From Listeria immobilis (lineage in GTDB: Bacteria > Bacillota > Bacilli > Lactobacillales > Listeriaceae), in the NCBI RefSeq assembly GCF_014322765.1, contig NZ_JAASTZ010000026.1, forward strand, positions 1 through 35,777: a DNA stretch of 35,777 nucleotides. Direction: 5' to 3'. The notes beneath the pieces were generated by a model. It had not been told where the DNA came from, ran no database searches, and worked only from the letters and a program-made list of their open reading frames with translations. How positions within the stretch are numbered: the first letter of the stretch is position 1; each line of letters opens with the position of its first letter. Of the stretch, positions 23,303 to 31,621 are shown one piece after another. The position numbers and the translations under genes are program-made.

Positions 23303-23350
23303 ATTATAAGGTGTTAAAAGAAAAAAATCTATTAATGAAGGTGAAATTAA

Positions 23351-23791
23351 ATGAAATTAACAATTGGTTGTGACCACGGTGGACGTAGACTAAAAGATGC
23401 CATTGTGAAACATTTACACGAAAAGAATATCGAAGTAGTTGATATTGGCACATATACAGATGATAGCGTTGATTTTCCTTCCTATGCGGAAGAAGTTGCT
23501 AACCAAGTCGTTAGCGGGCAATCCGAGCTTGGAATTTTATGTTGTGGAACAGGAATTGGCATGAGTATCGCTGCAAATAAAATCGACGGCATTCGTGCAG
23601 CAGTTGTTTCAGATACTTTTTCAGCGCGTGCTACTCGTGAGCATAATAATAGTAACATTCTTTGTTTAGGGGAGCGTGTTATTGGCGAAGGTTTGGCGCT
23701 TTTGATTGTTGATACATGGCTCGAGGCAACGTTTGCTGGAGACCGTCATCAACGCCGCTTAAATAAAATTATAGAACTTGAAAGAAAGTGA
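23351..23791 (+). CDS. rpiB: RpiB-type ribose-5-phosphate isomerase (pentitol operon copy)
   Basis: A 146-residue RpiB-family isomerase. Motifs: TIGCDHGGRRLKDAI, cysteines 64-65 in LCCGTGIGMSIAANK with Cys65 aligned to the catalytic residue, REHNNSN and GDRHQRR. It interconverts ribose 5-phosphate and ribulose 5-phosphate. AAGGTG lies before the ATG. Placed after the dehydrogenases and before two epimerases and a transketolase, it supplies the ribose 5-phosphate that transketolase needs to work on xylulose 5-phosphate. It is clearly diverged from the stress-linked copy at 13988. Confidence 0.9.
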   Translation: MKLTIGCDHGGRRLKDAIVKHLHEKNIEVVDIGTYTDDSVDFPSYAEEVANQVVSGQSELGILCCGTGIGMSIAANKIDGIRAAVVSDTFSARATREHNNSNILCLGERVIGEGLALLIVDTWLEATFAGDRHQRRLNKIIELERK

Positions 23792-23799
23792 GGATGAAA

Positions 23800-24474
23800 A
23801 TGAGAAAAATAGCCGCTTCAATTATGTGTGCAGATCCATTGCATTTAGGCGATGAACTTACACGTCTTGAGTCAGCGGGCGTGGAACTACTACACTGTGA
23901 TGTGATGGACGGTGTATACGTGAATAATCTTGCACTTGGTCCAGAATATTTGGAAATAGTGCGAAATAACACAGAAATTCCGTTAGACATACATTTGGCT
24001 ACAATTACCCCACTTAAATATATTGATATGTTTGGCCCAGTGAAGCCAGAATACATTTCTTTTCACGTAGAAGTGGCGGACGATGTAACAGAAGTGATTA
24101 GGAAAATCCGATCTTATAATATCAAACCTTCCATTGCAATTAATCCAGAAACACCCATCGAAGCAATTTATCCTTATTTAAATGATGTGGAAATGGTGTT
24201 GATGATGACGGTAAATCCCGGCTTTGCAGGACAAAAGTTTCAAACAGATGTGCTTCAAAAATTGCGAGACTTAAAAGCAAAATTAGCCGGAAAAGTCCAC
24301 GTGCCACTAATCGAAGTAGATGGTAACATTAATAAAGAAACCATCGCACTAATGCATGATGCGTTACCAGATGTGTACGTCCTAGGAACCTCAGCATTAT
24401 TTCACGACCGAGATAAAACAAGTTACTCAGAAAGATTGGTACACATTTGGTCTGACGTAAAAAAATATGTGTAA
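23800..24474 (+). CDS. Ribulose-phosphate 3-epimerase family protein (divergent, AlsE-like)
   Basis: A 224-residue TIM-barrel epimerase. Metal-binding and catalytic features are visible: SIMCADP, CDVMDG (Asp34), PLDIHLAT in place of the usual LDVHLM, MTVNPGFAGQKF, and EVDGNI with the second catalytic aspartate near 173. The departures from Rpe and the longer tail resemble allulose-6-phosphate 3-epimerases, so the substrate may be another ketose phosphate. The ATG at 23800 follows GAGG at proper spacing; two earlier in-frame start codons lie too close to that site. A standard Rpe is encoded three genes later at 26520. Confidence 0.85.
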   Translation: MRKIAASIMCADPLHLGDELTRLESAGVELLHCDVMDGVYVNNLALGPEYLEIVRNNTEIPLDIHLATITPLKYIDMFGPVKPEYISFHVEVADDVTEVIRKIRSYNIKPSIAINPETPIEAIYPYLNDVEMVLMMTVNPGFAGQKFQTDVLQKLRDLKAKLAGKVHVPLIEVDGNINKETIALMHDALPDVYVLGTSALFHDRDKTSYSERLVHIWSDVKKYV

Positions 24475-24507
24475 ATAAGCACAAAGAATTTAAGGGAGAT
24501 GACCATT

Positions 24508-26523
24508 TTGAAAAAAACATTAGATAGACAAGCAGTAGATACGATTCGTTCGTTATCAATTGATATGATTGAGAAAGCAAATTCAGGACATCCAGGAATG
24601 CCAATGGGGGCTGCACCAATGGCTTATATGCTATTTGCGAAACATTTAGTATTTAACCCGGCTAATCCTGAATGGTTTAATCGCGATCGTTTTATTTTAT
24701 CGGCAGGGCATGGCTCGGCACTACTTTATAGCATGCTTCATTTATTTGGTTATGATGTGAAAATGGAAGACTTAAAACAATTTCGCCAATTAGATAGCTT
24801 AACACCAGGACATCCAGAATTTGGTTGGACTGCAGGAGTCGATGCAACAAGTGGACCACTCGGACAAGGGATTGGCATGGCTGCTGGAATGGCACTGGCG
24901 GAGTCTCATTTAGCGGCTCAGTACAATCAACCTAATTACCCAATTGTGGATCATTATACGTATGCAATTTGTGGTGACGGCGATTTAATGGAGGGTGTAG
25001 CATCAGAAACAGCGTCACTTGCTGGACACCTTGGACTAGGAAAATTAATCGTTTTATATGATTCCAATGATATTTGTTTAGATGGCGACCTGAGCGCTAC
25101 TTTTAGTGAAAATGCCGCAGATCGTTTCCGCGCATACGGGTGGCAAGTGCTTCGCGTGGAAGATGGCAATAACTTAGCTGCTATTCAAGAAAAAATAGTC
25201 CAAGCAAAATTAGAAACTTCGAAGCCAACGCTAATTGAAGTAAAAACAGTCATCGGCTACGGCGCGCCAACTAAATCAGGCAGCTCCGCAAGTCATGGTG
25301 CTCCGCTTGGCGAAAAAGAAGCGCGCGGGGCTAAGGAACATTATGACTGGACAGAAGAACCATTTACAGTGCCAACTGAAGTTCGTGATTACTTAAGAAA
25401 TTACAAAGCACGCGGTGAAAAATTAGAGGGTGCTTGGAACACGATGCTAACTAATTACAAAAAAGAATTCCCTAAACTCGCAAGCCAGTTAGACCGCGTT
25501 TTAGCTGGGGAAGTAGCAGCAGACTGGAATGTAAATTTACCAACTTTTGAAGCTGGAGCAAGTGCCCCGACTCGTTCCGCATCTGGAAAAATGATTAACG
25601 CAATTGCGGCTGAGTTACCAGAAATTTTCGGAGGTTCCGCTGATCTAGGTTGCTCTAATAAAACATTTATTGATGCTAGTCCAGCGTATAGCAAAGCAGA
25701 TCCAGCCGGCAAAAATATCTGGTTTGGAGTACGTGAATTTGCAATGGGAGCAATGCTAAACGGAATGGCCTTGCATAGCGGATTACGTGTATTTGGCTCC
25801 ACCTTCTTCGTTTTCTCGGATTATGTTCGCCCAGCAATGCGGATGGCGGCACTTATGCAACTTCCAGTAACCTATGTATTCACACATGATAGTATCGCAG
25901 TTGGAGAAGACGGCCCGACCCATGAACCAATCGAACATTTAGCCTCGCTTCGTGCTATGCCAGGACTTACCGTTATTCGTCCCGCAGATGCCAAAGAAAC
26001 TCGTGCTGCTTGGGAATTAGCTGCTACAAATACAGCTGGACCAATTGCACTTGTTTTATCTCGCCAAGACTTACCGGTGCTTGAAAATAATCAAGCCGAA
26101 GTAGATGCAGGGGTAGAAAAAGGGGCTTATGTGGTTGCTCCGGCAAACAATGCGCAACCAGATGCTATTATTATCGCCACGGGTTCGGAAGTATCACTTG
26201 CTATTGAAGCGAAGAAAGAACTAGCGAAAAGAGAACTAGATGTGTCCGTTGTTAGTTTATCCAGCTGGGAACGCTTTGAAAAAACCAGCGAAGACTATAA
26301 AGAAAGTATTTTACCGAAAGAAGTGACAGCGAGATTCGCAATTGAAGCCGGAACTATATTTGGTTGGAAAGCGTTTATTGGTTCAGAAGGCGATATGTTA
26401 GGGATTGACCACTTCGGCGCATCAGCACCAGCAAAAGACTTGTTTAATGCTTATGGTTTCACACCAGAAAATGTCGCTAATCGTGTGGAGGCTATTATTA
26501 CGAAAGCCGGTGTGCGCGTATGA
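24508..26523 (+). CDS. tkt: Transketolase
   Basis: A 671-residue, full-length transketolase. Visible are the N-terminal [18 protein letters not shown], the thiamine diphosphate motif [12 protein letters not shown]...SND (about 150-180), the [14 protein letters not shown] loop, and the second-domain motifs [25 protein letters not shown]. It moves two-carbon units between xylulose 5-phosphate and ribose 5-phosphate or erythrose 4-phosphate. The TTG at 24508 is the better start: AAGGGAG is 9 bases upstream, while the in-frame ATG at 24499 touches that site. The stop overlaps the start of rpe (ATGA). It is probably an accessory copy serving this operon. Confidence 0.95.
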   Translation: MKKTLDRQAVDTIRSLSIDMIEKANSGHPGMPMGAAPMAYMLFAKHLVFNPANPEWFNRDRFILSAGHGSALLYSMLHLFGYDVKMEDLKQFRQLDSLTPGHPEFGWTAGVDATSGPLGQGIGMAAGMALAESHLAAQYNQPNYPIVDHYTYAICGDGDLMEGVASETASLAGHLGLGKLIVLYDSNDICLDGDLSATFSENAADRFRAYGWQVLRVEDGNNLAAIQEKIVQAKLETSKPTLIEVKTVIGYGAPTKSGSSASHGAPLGEKEARGAKEHYDWTEEPFTVPTEVRDYLRNYKARGEKLEGAWNTMLTNYKKEFPKLASQLDRVLAGEVAADWNVNLPTFEAGASAPTRSASGKMINAIAAELPEIFGGSADLGCSNKTFIDASPAYSKADPAGKNIWFGVREFAMGAMLNGMALHSGLRVFGSTFFVFSDYVRPAMRMAALMQLPVTYVFTHDSIAVGEDGPTHEPIEHLASLRAMPGLTVIRPADAKETRAAWELAATNTAGPIALVLSRQDLPVLENNQAEVDAGVEKGAYVVAPANNAQPDAIIIATGSEVSLAIEAKKELAKRELDVSVVSLSSWERFEKTSEDYKESILPKEVTARFAIEAGTIFGWKAFIGSEGDMLGIDHFGASAPAKDLFNAYGFTPENVANRVEAIITKAGVRV

Positions 26524-27164
26524 CATTCGTAGCGCCATCTCTACTTGCAGCTGACTATATGAATATGGCAAATTCCATTAAAGAAGCAGAACTTGCAGGA
26601 GCTGACTACCTTCATATTGATGTCATGGACGGTCATTTTGTTCCCAACTTAACCTTTGGGATTGACATGGTTGAGCAAATTGGCAAAACAGCGACCATTC
26701 CGCTTGATGTGCACTTAATGCTCGCAAATCCAGAAAACTATATTGAAAAATTTGCCGCGGCGGGAGCGCACATTATTTCCGTGCATATGGAAGCGGCCCC
26801 GCACATCCATCGTGTCATTCAACAAATCAAACAAGCCGGTTGTAAAGCGGGGGTAGTGCTTAATCCTGGGACTCCGGCAAGCATGTTGGATGCTGTTTTA
26901 GGGGATGTTGATTTAGTGCTCCAAATGACTGTAAATCCTGGCTTTGGTGGGCAAACGTTTATTGAGTCCACCATAGAAAATATGCGCTACCTTGATAGCT
27001 GGCGCCGCAAAAATCGTGGTAGTTACAGTATTGAAGTAGACGGGGGAGTAAACAAAGTAACTGCCGAAAAATGCAAACAAGCTGGTGTTGATATCCTTGT
27101 TGCAGGCTCTTATTTCTTCAGGGCAATAGATAAAGCAGCCTGTGTAAAAACCTTGAAATCATAA
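26520..27164 (+). CDS. rpe: Ribulose-phosphate 3-epimerase
   Basis: A 214-residue classical Rpe. Motifs are complete: [26 protein letters not shown] (Asp34), [19 protein letters not shown] and EVDGGVN. It interconverts ribulose 5-phosphate and xylulose 5-phosphate. The start overlaps the transketolase stop by 4 bases and there is no strong ribosome binding site of its own, so translation is coupled. It is the last gene of the operon, followed by a bidirectional terminator. Confidence 0.94.
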   Translation: MTFVAPSLLAADYMNMANSIKEAELAGADYLHIDVMDGHFVPNLTFGIDMVEQIGKTATIPLDVHLMLANPENYIEKFAAAGAHIISVHMEAAPHIHRVIQQIKQAGCKAGVVLNPGTPASMLDAVLGDVDLVLQMTVNPGFGGQTFIESTIENMRYLDSWRRKNRGSYSIEVDGGVNKVTAEKCKQAGVDILVAGSYFFRAIDKAACVKTLKS

Positions 27165-27178
27165 CGAGACAAAATAGA

Positions 27179-27218
27179 AAGCCCTAGGATCCAATTGGAT
27201 TCCTAGGGCTTGTTTTTA
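27179..27218. terminator. Bidirectional terminator between rpe and the surface protein gene
   Basis: A roughly 16-bp stem with a one-base bulge (AAGCCCTAGG...CCTAGGGCTT) spans 27179-27211. A run of Ts follows on the plus side (27213-27217), and T-rich sequence follows on the minus side. It serves both convergent genes. Confidence 0.85.
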
Positions 27219-27220
27219 GA

Positions 27221-28687
27221 TTAATTTCTTTTGAAAAATAATATTCCAGTTGCGAGTGCTGTAAGTAAACCACCTACTGCAAAAAGAAAATTATCACTTG
27301 TATCACTTGTTTTTGGAAGTGTACTATTACCCGCTTTTATTTGAGTAGTCACGGATGTAGAGTCGGGTTTTTCTGTGTTTGTTCCATTATTATTCGTTGC
27401 CTCGCCCTGACCATTTGAATTATTCTCATCACTAGTTATTTTTTCATATACGTAAGTGACAGTTGTTTGGTCGGCGTTAAATGTGCCAGATTCACTACCA
27501 TCTACTTTTGTTAGTTTATAGCCAGTAATATTTTTACTTTCTGTTTGATAAGTGCTACCAATTTCTCCAGTTAAAGTAGTATCTTGTGCAAGTGAGTTAC
27601 CAGATTCATCTTGGTATTTTACAGTTACCGTACCATTTTGAATCGGGTCTTTTTCATAAATATAACTTATATTTTGAGTTGTATTTGTGAATTGGCCAGT
27701 AGGATTACCAGTAGTTTCTTTTAATGTATATCCGTCTATCGTTTTTGGAGTGGAGGTATAGGCGTCACCGATAGTTCCGTCAATTCTTGTTGAACTAGCG
27801 AGCTCTGTACCAGATTCATCTTTATATGTGACAATGACGGGTTGGGTATATTCAAACAAGATAATTGGTTTTCCAGAAGGACCGTATTCAGAAATGTCAT
27901 AGTAAGAATCATAGCGATTAGTCCCGGTGTAAAGCGAGAAGGTAGATTCTTTCGGTTCTGCCGAAAAGACGAGTGCATTTTTTGCGGGATCATAAGTAAC
28001 GCCGTCAGATAAATCAGTTACTGTTAAATTGTTCATTGTTAATTGCGAAGATGCATCATTGAAATGAATATAGTTTTCTATCGGTAATATTTTATCGCTT
28101 GGGACAATCAATTTGCTTAAAATCGTTTGAGCAGCAAAAGCTTGATATGCAAGTTGGATATTAGGATTTTGGATAGTTATGTCGGTAATAAAATTATTTT
28201 CAAATGCAGAAGCTTCAATATTTGTTACATTTGCAGGTATTTCAACGCTTTTTAATTTATTGGATAAGAAAGCAAATCTAGGTATATTTGTAAGTGAAGT
28301 AGATAAGGTGATTTGTTCAAGGTCATTTACACTAAAAGAGTTTATACCAATTGTCTGTACTGAATTGGGTAATACAAGTTGTTGCAATGAATTAATTGTA
28401 AAAGCTCCATCTACAATAGTAGTAACAGAGTCAGGAATGGTAACAGATGTTAATCCTTTAGATTTAAAAGCACTATTACCAATAGTAGTAACAGCATATT
28501 CGTTATTATCACCAACAGTCGCAGGAATAGTTACATCTGTGGCTGTCCCTGTGTAATCCGTAATGGTGGCTTCATTTCCATTTGCGGTATATTCGAAATC
28601 TCCTGAAGTTGCAGCAGAGCTAATGACTGGAAACAAAAACAAAACTAGCGCCAAAGAAAAGCTGGCCCAAACTATTTTTTTTATCAA
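27221..28687 (-). CDS. LPXTG-anchored surface protein with BspA-type LRRs and MucBP repeats
   Basis: A 488-residue secreted, wall-bound protein. A signal peptide (MIKKIVWASFSLALVLFLF, cleavage near ISSAA) comes first. BspA/LRR_5-type leucine-rich repeats follow at about 60-205, with units like SAFKSKGLTSVTIPDSVTTI. Two MucBP domains occupy about 283-345 and 349-412 (VTYKDESGTELASST..., VKYQDESGNSLAQDT...). After a Ser/Asn-rich linker comes LPKTS (457-461), a hydrophobic helix and a KRN tail, the sortase A signal. Such proteins bind mucins or host surfaces; no ligand can be read here. A TTG start behind AGGGGGAA is the only well-placed one. It is not at this locus in L. monocytogenes EGD-e as I recall, so it may be accessory. 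Confidence 0.93.
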   Translation of the reverse strand: MIKKIVWASFSLALVLFLFPVISSAATSGDFEYTANGNEATITDYTGTATDVTIPATVGDNNEYAVTTIGNSAFKSKGLTSVTIPDSVTTIVDGAFTINSLQQLVLPNSVQTIGINSFSVNDLEQITLSTSLTNIPRFAFLSNKLKSVEIPANVTNIEASAFENNFITDITIQNPNIQLAYQAFAAQTILSKLIVPSDKILPIENYIHFNDASSQLTMNNLTVTDLSDGVTYDPAKNALVFSAEPKESTFSLYTGTNRYDSYYDISEYGPSGKPIILFEYTQPVIVTYKDESGTELASSTRIDGTIGDAYTSTPKTIDGYTLKETTGNPTGQFTNTTQNISYIYEKDPIQNGTVTVKYQDESGNSLAQDTTLTGEIGSTYQTESKNITGYKLTKVDGSESGTFNADQTTVTYVYEKITSDENNSNGQGEATNNNGTNTEKPDSTSVTTQIKAGNSTLPKTSDTSDNFLFAVGGLLTALATGILFFKRN

Positions 28688-28781
28688 TTTAATTCCCCCT
28701 ATTTTAAGTTTATATCCTTTTTCCCTTACAGTAATTTTTTAAACTTTTTAAAGGATAGAACTAGTCAAAGTGCTTTTTTTG

Positions 28782-28811
28782 TTTGATACATTGCACACAC
28801 TAGCTTATACT
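28782..28811 (+). promoter_or_regulatory. Sigma-A promoter upstream of the GNAT remnant and Dgt-like gene
   Basis: TTGATA (28782-28787) and TATACT (28806-28811) are 18 bases apart. It points towards the pseudogene start at 28839 and, beyond it, the nucleotidase gene, for which it may now be the main promoter. Confidence 0.6.
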
Positions 28812-28838
28812 TAAAATGAACCTAAAAGGAGTTTCTGA

Positions 28839-29039
28839 ATGGACAGACTAACTTTTTGAAATGTGACAGAATTCGACATCGCGCTAGTCCTCTCCAAACT
28901 CGCTCTATCCTGTAATTGTGATAGATTCAAATGGTGAGGACTCGACGAAAATGAATCAGGTTAGGATTTTTATAAGAAAATTAGTGCAGAAAAAATGCCG
29001 GAATGGACCGCACATAGGCACTCAAAAAAAATTAAGTAA
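28839..29039 (+). pseudogene. Internally deleted GNAT acetyltransferase (spermidine/spermine-acetyltransferase-like)
   Basis: One frame from an ATG with a good AAAAGGAG site reads MDRLTF*NVTEFDIALVLSK and goes on LALSCNCDRFKW*GLDENESG*DFYKKISAEKMPEWTAHRHSKKIK*. The first part looks like the N-terminus of a GNAT enzyme. From about CNCDRFKW on it matches the GNAT C-terminus (C-x-R-F-x-W-x-V-L-D-x-N-E...DFYKKxGAExMxEWTxxR). About 80-90 residues with the acetyl-CoA loop are missing at a junction near 28905. Three in-frame stops (28857, 28935, 28962) confirm decay. From memory, EGD-e has an intact polyamine acetyltransferase gene here (lmo2658). Confidence 0.75.
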
Positions 29040-29060
29040 CCTATAAAGGACGTGATATAA

Positions 29061-30458
29061 ATGAAATGGGATAAACTTCTAAACGATAAACGCCGCCGCG
29101 AATCAGGTGTCACACGCTCTAAAAATACCGACGTACGTAGCGCTTTCGAAAATGATTTCCAACGAATCGTTATGAGCGCATCATTTCGCCGCTTGCAAGA
29201 TAAAACGCAAGTGTTTCCACTAGAAAAAAGTGATTTTGTTCGAACAAGACTGACACATTCTATGGAAGTAAGCACAATCGCTAAATCAATGGGAAACATG
29301 GTAACCCACACAATCCAAGAAGAAAAACTAGATAAAGACTTTACCAAAGATCATGCAGAGAAAATCCCGGAAATCCTTGCTTGTGCAGGACTTTTACATG
29401 ATATGGGTAATCCGCCATTTGGTCATTTTGGTGAAGAAAGCATTCGCGAGTGGTTTCGAGATAACTTAGCTACAATTACTTATAAAAATAAAAGTTTAGC
29501 CGAAATTTTAACACCGCAAATGAAAGAAGATTTCTATTACTTCGAAGGTAATGCGCAAGTGCTCCGTGTAGTATCAAAACTACATTATCTTTTTGACCAA
29601 TATGGACTGAATCTAACTTTTGCAACCCTGAATGCTGTCATAAAATACCCAGTTTCTTCCTTGAAAATAAATAAAAATCAAATCAAAAGTAAAAAATTGG
29701 GCTATTTTTATGCAGATGAATCGTTGTTCAATGAGATAACCACCGCAACAGAAGCACTGGATAATCGTCATCCACTAACTTATTTACTCGAAGTGGCAGA
29801 TGATATTGCTTACCTCAATGCCGACCTAGAAGATGGTGTAAAAAAAGGCATTGTCAATATTACACAAATTTTAAAAGGTTTTGAAGAAGTGGAAGAGCAT
29901 AATAAAGTTACAGCTGCATGTTACAGCGAGCTCAAGAAAAAAAGTGAACGTTACGCTGGGCAAGAAGAAAGTTTTATCGTGCAACAATGGCTTGCTTCCA
30001 ATGTCCGTGGTCAACTAATTAATCGCTCACTTGAAGTGTTTTATGCAAACTACGAAGCTATTATGGCGGGGACTTTTAATGATTCACTGATTGACGCTTC
30101 AGAAGCAGAACAACTTGTCCAAATCCTGCAAAGCCTCTCATATACGTATATTTACCAAGATAAAGGCATTGTCGAATCTGAAATTGCAGGTAATGAGATA
30201 ATCTCCAAACTACTGGAAACATTTATTCCAGCAGTCATTTATTACGATAGTGAAGCACCAGAACACCAAACCGCTAAAGATAAACGCTTGCTAACTTTAA
30301 TTTCCGATAATTATCTAGGTTGTTACCGCAAAAATGCAGAAGGCGAGAGTGAAACAATAAAACTCTATCTCCGCCTACTACTCGTAACAGATTTTATTTG
30401 CGGAATGACCGACAGCTACGCGAAAGATTTATATCAGCGGTTGAATGGATTAAGTTAA
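29061..30458 (+). CDS. Dgt-like HD-domain deoxynucleotide triphosphohydrolase
   Basis: A 465-residue protein of the dGTPase family, which splits dNTPs into nucleoside and tripolyphosphate. The signature MSASFRRLQDKTQVFPL, the first metal histidine in RTRLTHSMEVS and the HD pair at 113-114 (LLHDMGNPPFGHFGE) are intact. A later ADDIAYLNADLEDG supplies another metal-binding aspartate. The protein is as long as enterobacterial Dgt and longer than many HD phosphohydrolases. AAGGACGTGAT precedes the ATG, 21 bases after the end of the GNAT remnant. No terminator was found after it; the str operon promoter begins 15 bases beyond. Confidence 0.9.
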   Translation: MKWDKLLNDKRRRESGVTRSKNTDVRSAFENDFQRIVMSASFRRLQDKTQVFPLEKSDFVRTRLTHSMEVSTIAKSMGNMVTHTIQEEKLDKDFTKDHAEKIPEILACAGLLHDMGNPPFGHFGEESIREWFRDNLATITYKNKSLAEILTPQMKEDFYYFEGNAQVLRVVSKLHYLFDQYGLNLTFATLNAVIKYPVSSLKINKNQIKSKKLGYFYADESLFNEITTATEALDNRHPLTYLLEVADDIAYLNADLEDGVKKGIVNITQILKGFEEVEEHNKVTAACYSELKKKSERYAGQEESFIVQQWLASNVRGQLINRSLEVFYANYEAIMAGTFNDSLIDASEAEQLVQILQSLSYTYIYQDKGIVESEIAGNEIISKLLETFIPAVIYYDSEAPEHQTAKDKRLLTLISDNYLGCYRKNAEGESETIKLYLRLLLVTDFICGMTDSYAKDLYQRLNGLS

Positions 30459-30472
30459 TTTAGAGAAACACC

Positions 30473-30501
30473 TTGACATCCGAACGTCAAGGTGTTATGA
30501 T
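30473..30501 (+). promoter_or_regulatory. Strong promoter of the str operon, embedded in an inverted repeat
   Basis: TTGACA (30473-30478), 17 bases, TATGAT (30496-30501): near-consensus sigma-A. The -35 lies mostly in the left arm and the first base of the -10 in the right arm of an 11-bp perfect inverted repeat (30467-30477 and 30486-30496). No T-run follows, so the repeat is not a terminator for the upstream gene. Confidence 0.88.
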
Positions 30502-30534
30502 ATTCAAGGTGCCTCTACTATAGAAAGAGGTCTG

Positions 30535-30579
30535 AAAATAAAACAGTGTTGTAGGTCGATCTTACAGCCATTTTATTTT
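30535..30579 (+). other. Structured leader RNA of rpsL
   Basis: The leader of about 135 bases can form a hairpin: outer 9-bp AAAATAAAA/TTTTATTTT (30535-30543, 30571-30579) and inner TGTAGG/CTTACA (30550-30555, 30561-30566, one G-U). CCAC/GTGG around 30594-30608 may pair further on. It could be an autoregulatory site for a ribosomal protein (S7 or S12) or set mRNA stability; this is inference. Confidence 0.4.
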
Positions 30580-30641
30580 ACCGAAAAAATGAACCACCTG
30601 GATGTGTGGAACTACTAAATAAGGAAGGAGGAATTTATCCC

Positions 30642-31055
30642 ATGCCTACAATTAACCAATTAGTACGCAAACCTCGTCAATCTAAAATTAAAAAATCTAC
30701 ATCACCTGCTTTGAACAAGGGCCTAAACAGTTTTAAAAGAGAATTAACAGATGTTAACTCTCCGCAAAAACGTGGCGTATGTACTCGTGTTGGTACCATG
30801 ACTCCTAAAAAACCTAACTCGGCGCTTCGTAAATATGCCCGTGTACGTTTGAGTAATGGTATTGAAGTAACAGCTTACATTCCTGGTATTGGTCACAACT
30901 TACAAGAACATAGTGTTGTTCTTATTCGTGGTGGACGTGTAAAAGATTTACCAGGGGTACGTTATCATATCGTTCGTGGAGCTCTTGATACAGCTGGTGT
31001 TGAAAATAGAGGACAAAGCCGTTCTAAATACGGTACGAAAAAACCTAAAAAATAA
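30642..31055 (+). CDS. rpsL: Ribosomal protein S12
   Basis: A 137-residue S12, the decoding-centre protein of the 30S subunit. The start [13 protein letters not shown] and motifs [16 protein letters not shown] and [29 protein letters not shown] are canonical. Lysines at 56-57 and in VKDLPG are wild type at the sites where streptomycin resistance usually arises. The ATG at 30642 follows GGAAGGAGG; an open frame 12 codons upstream precedes this site and is not used. First gene of the str operon. Confidence 0.99.
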
Positions 31056-31085
31056 TACTTATAAAATATGAAAGGAGGATATCCG

Positions 31086-31556
31086 ATGCCTCGTAAAGGT
31101 CCTGTTACTAAACGTGACGTGTTACCAGATCCGATTTATAATTCGAAACTAGTAACTCGTTTAATCAATAAAATGATGGTTGACGGAAAACGTGGAAAGT
31201 CTCAAGCTATCCTGTATTCTGCATTCGATATCATTGCACAAGAAACTGGTAAAGATCCAATGGAAGTATTTGAACAAGCTATGAAAAACATCATGCCTCT
31301 TCTTGAAGTTAAAGCTCGCCGTGTTGGTGGTGCTAACTATCAAGTGCCTATCGAAGTACGTGCTGATCGTCGTTCTACTCTTGGTCTTCGTTGGTTAGTA
31401 AATTATGCTCGCCTTCGTGGAGAGAAAACAATGGAAGTACGTGTTGCTCGCGAAATCATGGATGCTGCCAATAATACTGGTGCTTCTGTTAAGAAACGCG
31501 AAGATACGCACAAAATGGCTGATGCTAACAGAGCGTTCGCGCACTATCGTTGGTAA
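31086..31556 (+). CDS. rpsG: Ribosomal protein S7
   Basis: A 156-residue S7, which nucleates assembly of the 30S head. [36 protein letters not shown] and NRAFAHYRW are typical. It follows rpsL by 30 bases with AAAGGAGG before the ATG at 31086; the six codons of open frame before that ATG contain the ribosome binding site itself. In E. coli S7 represses the operon by binding its mRNA; whether this occurs here is unknown. Confidence 0.99.
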   Translation: MPRKGPVTKRDVLPDPIYNSKLVTRLINKMMVDGKRGKSQAILYSAFDIIAQETGKDPMEVFEQAMKNIMPLLEVKARRVGGANYQVPIEVRADRRSTLGLRWLVNYARLRGEKTMEVRVAREIMDAANNTGASVKKREDTHKMADANRAFAHYRW

Positions 31557-31621
31557 AAAAATCACTAACAAATTCCAGGTTATTGCCTGAAAAATTGTTT
31601 TAATGGAAGGAGAAATACAAC

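Noticed and set aside
30467-30496. Terminator for the Dgt-like gene
   Set aside because: The inverted repeat lacks a T-tract and contains the str operon promoter hexamers.
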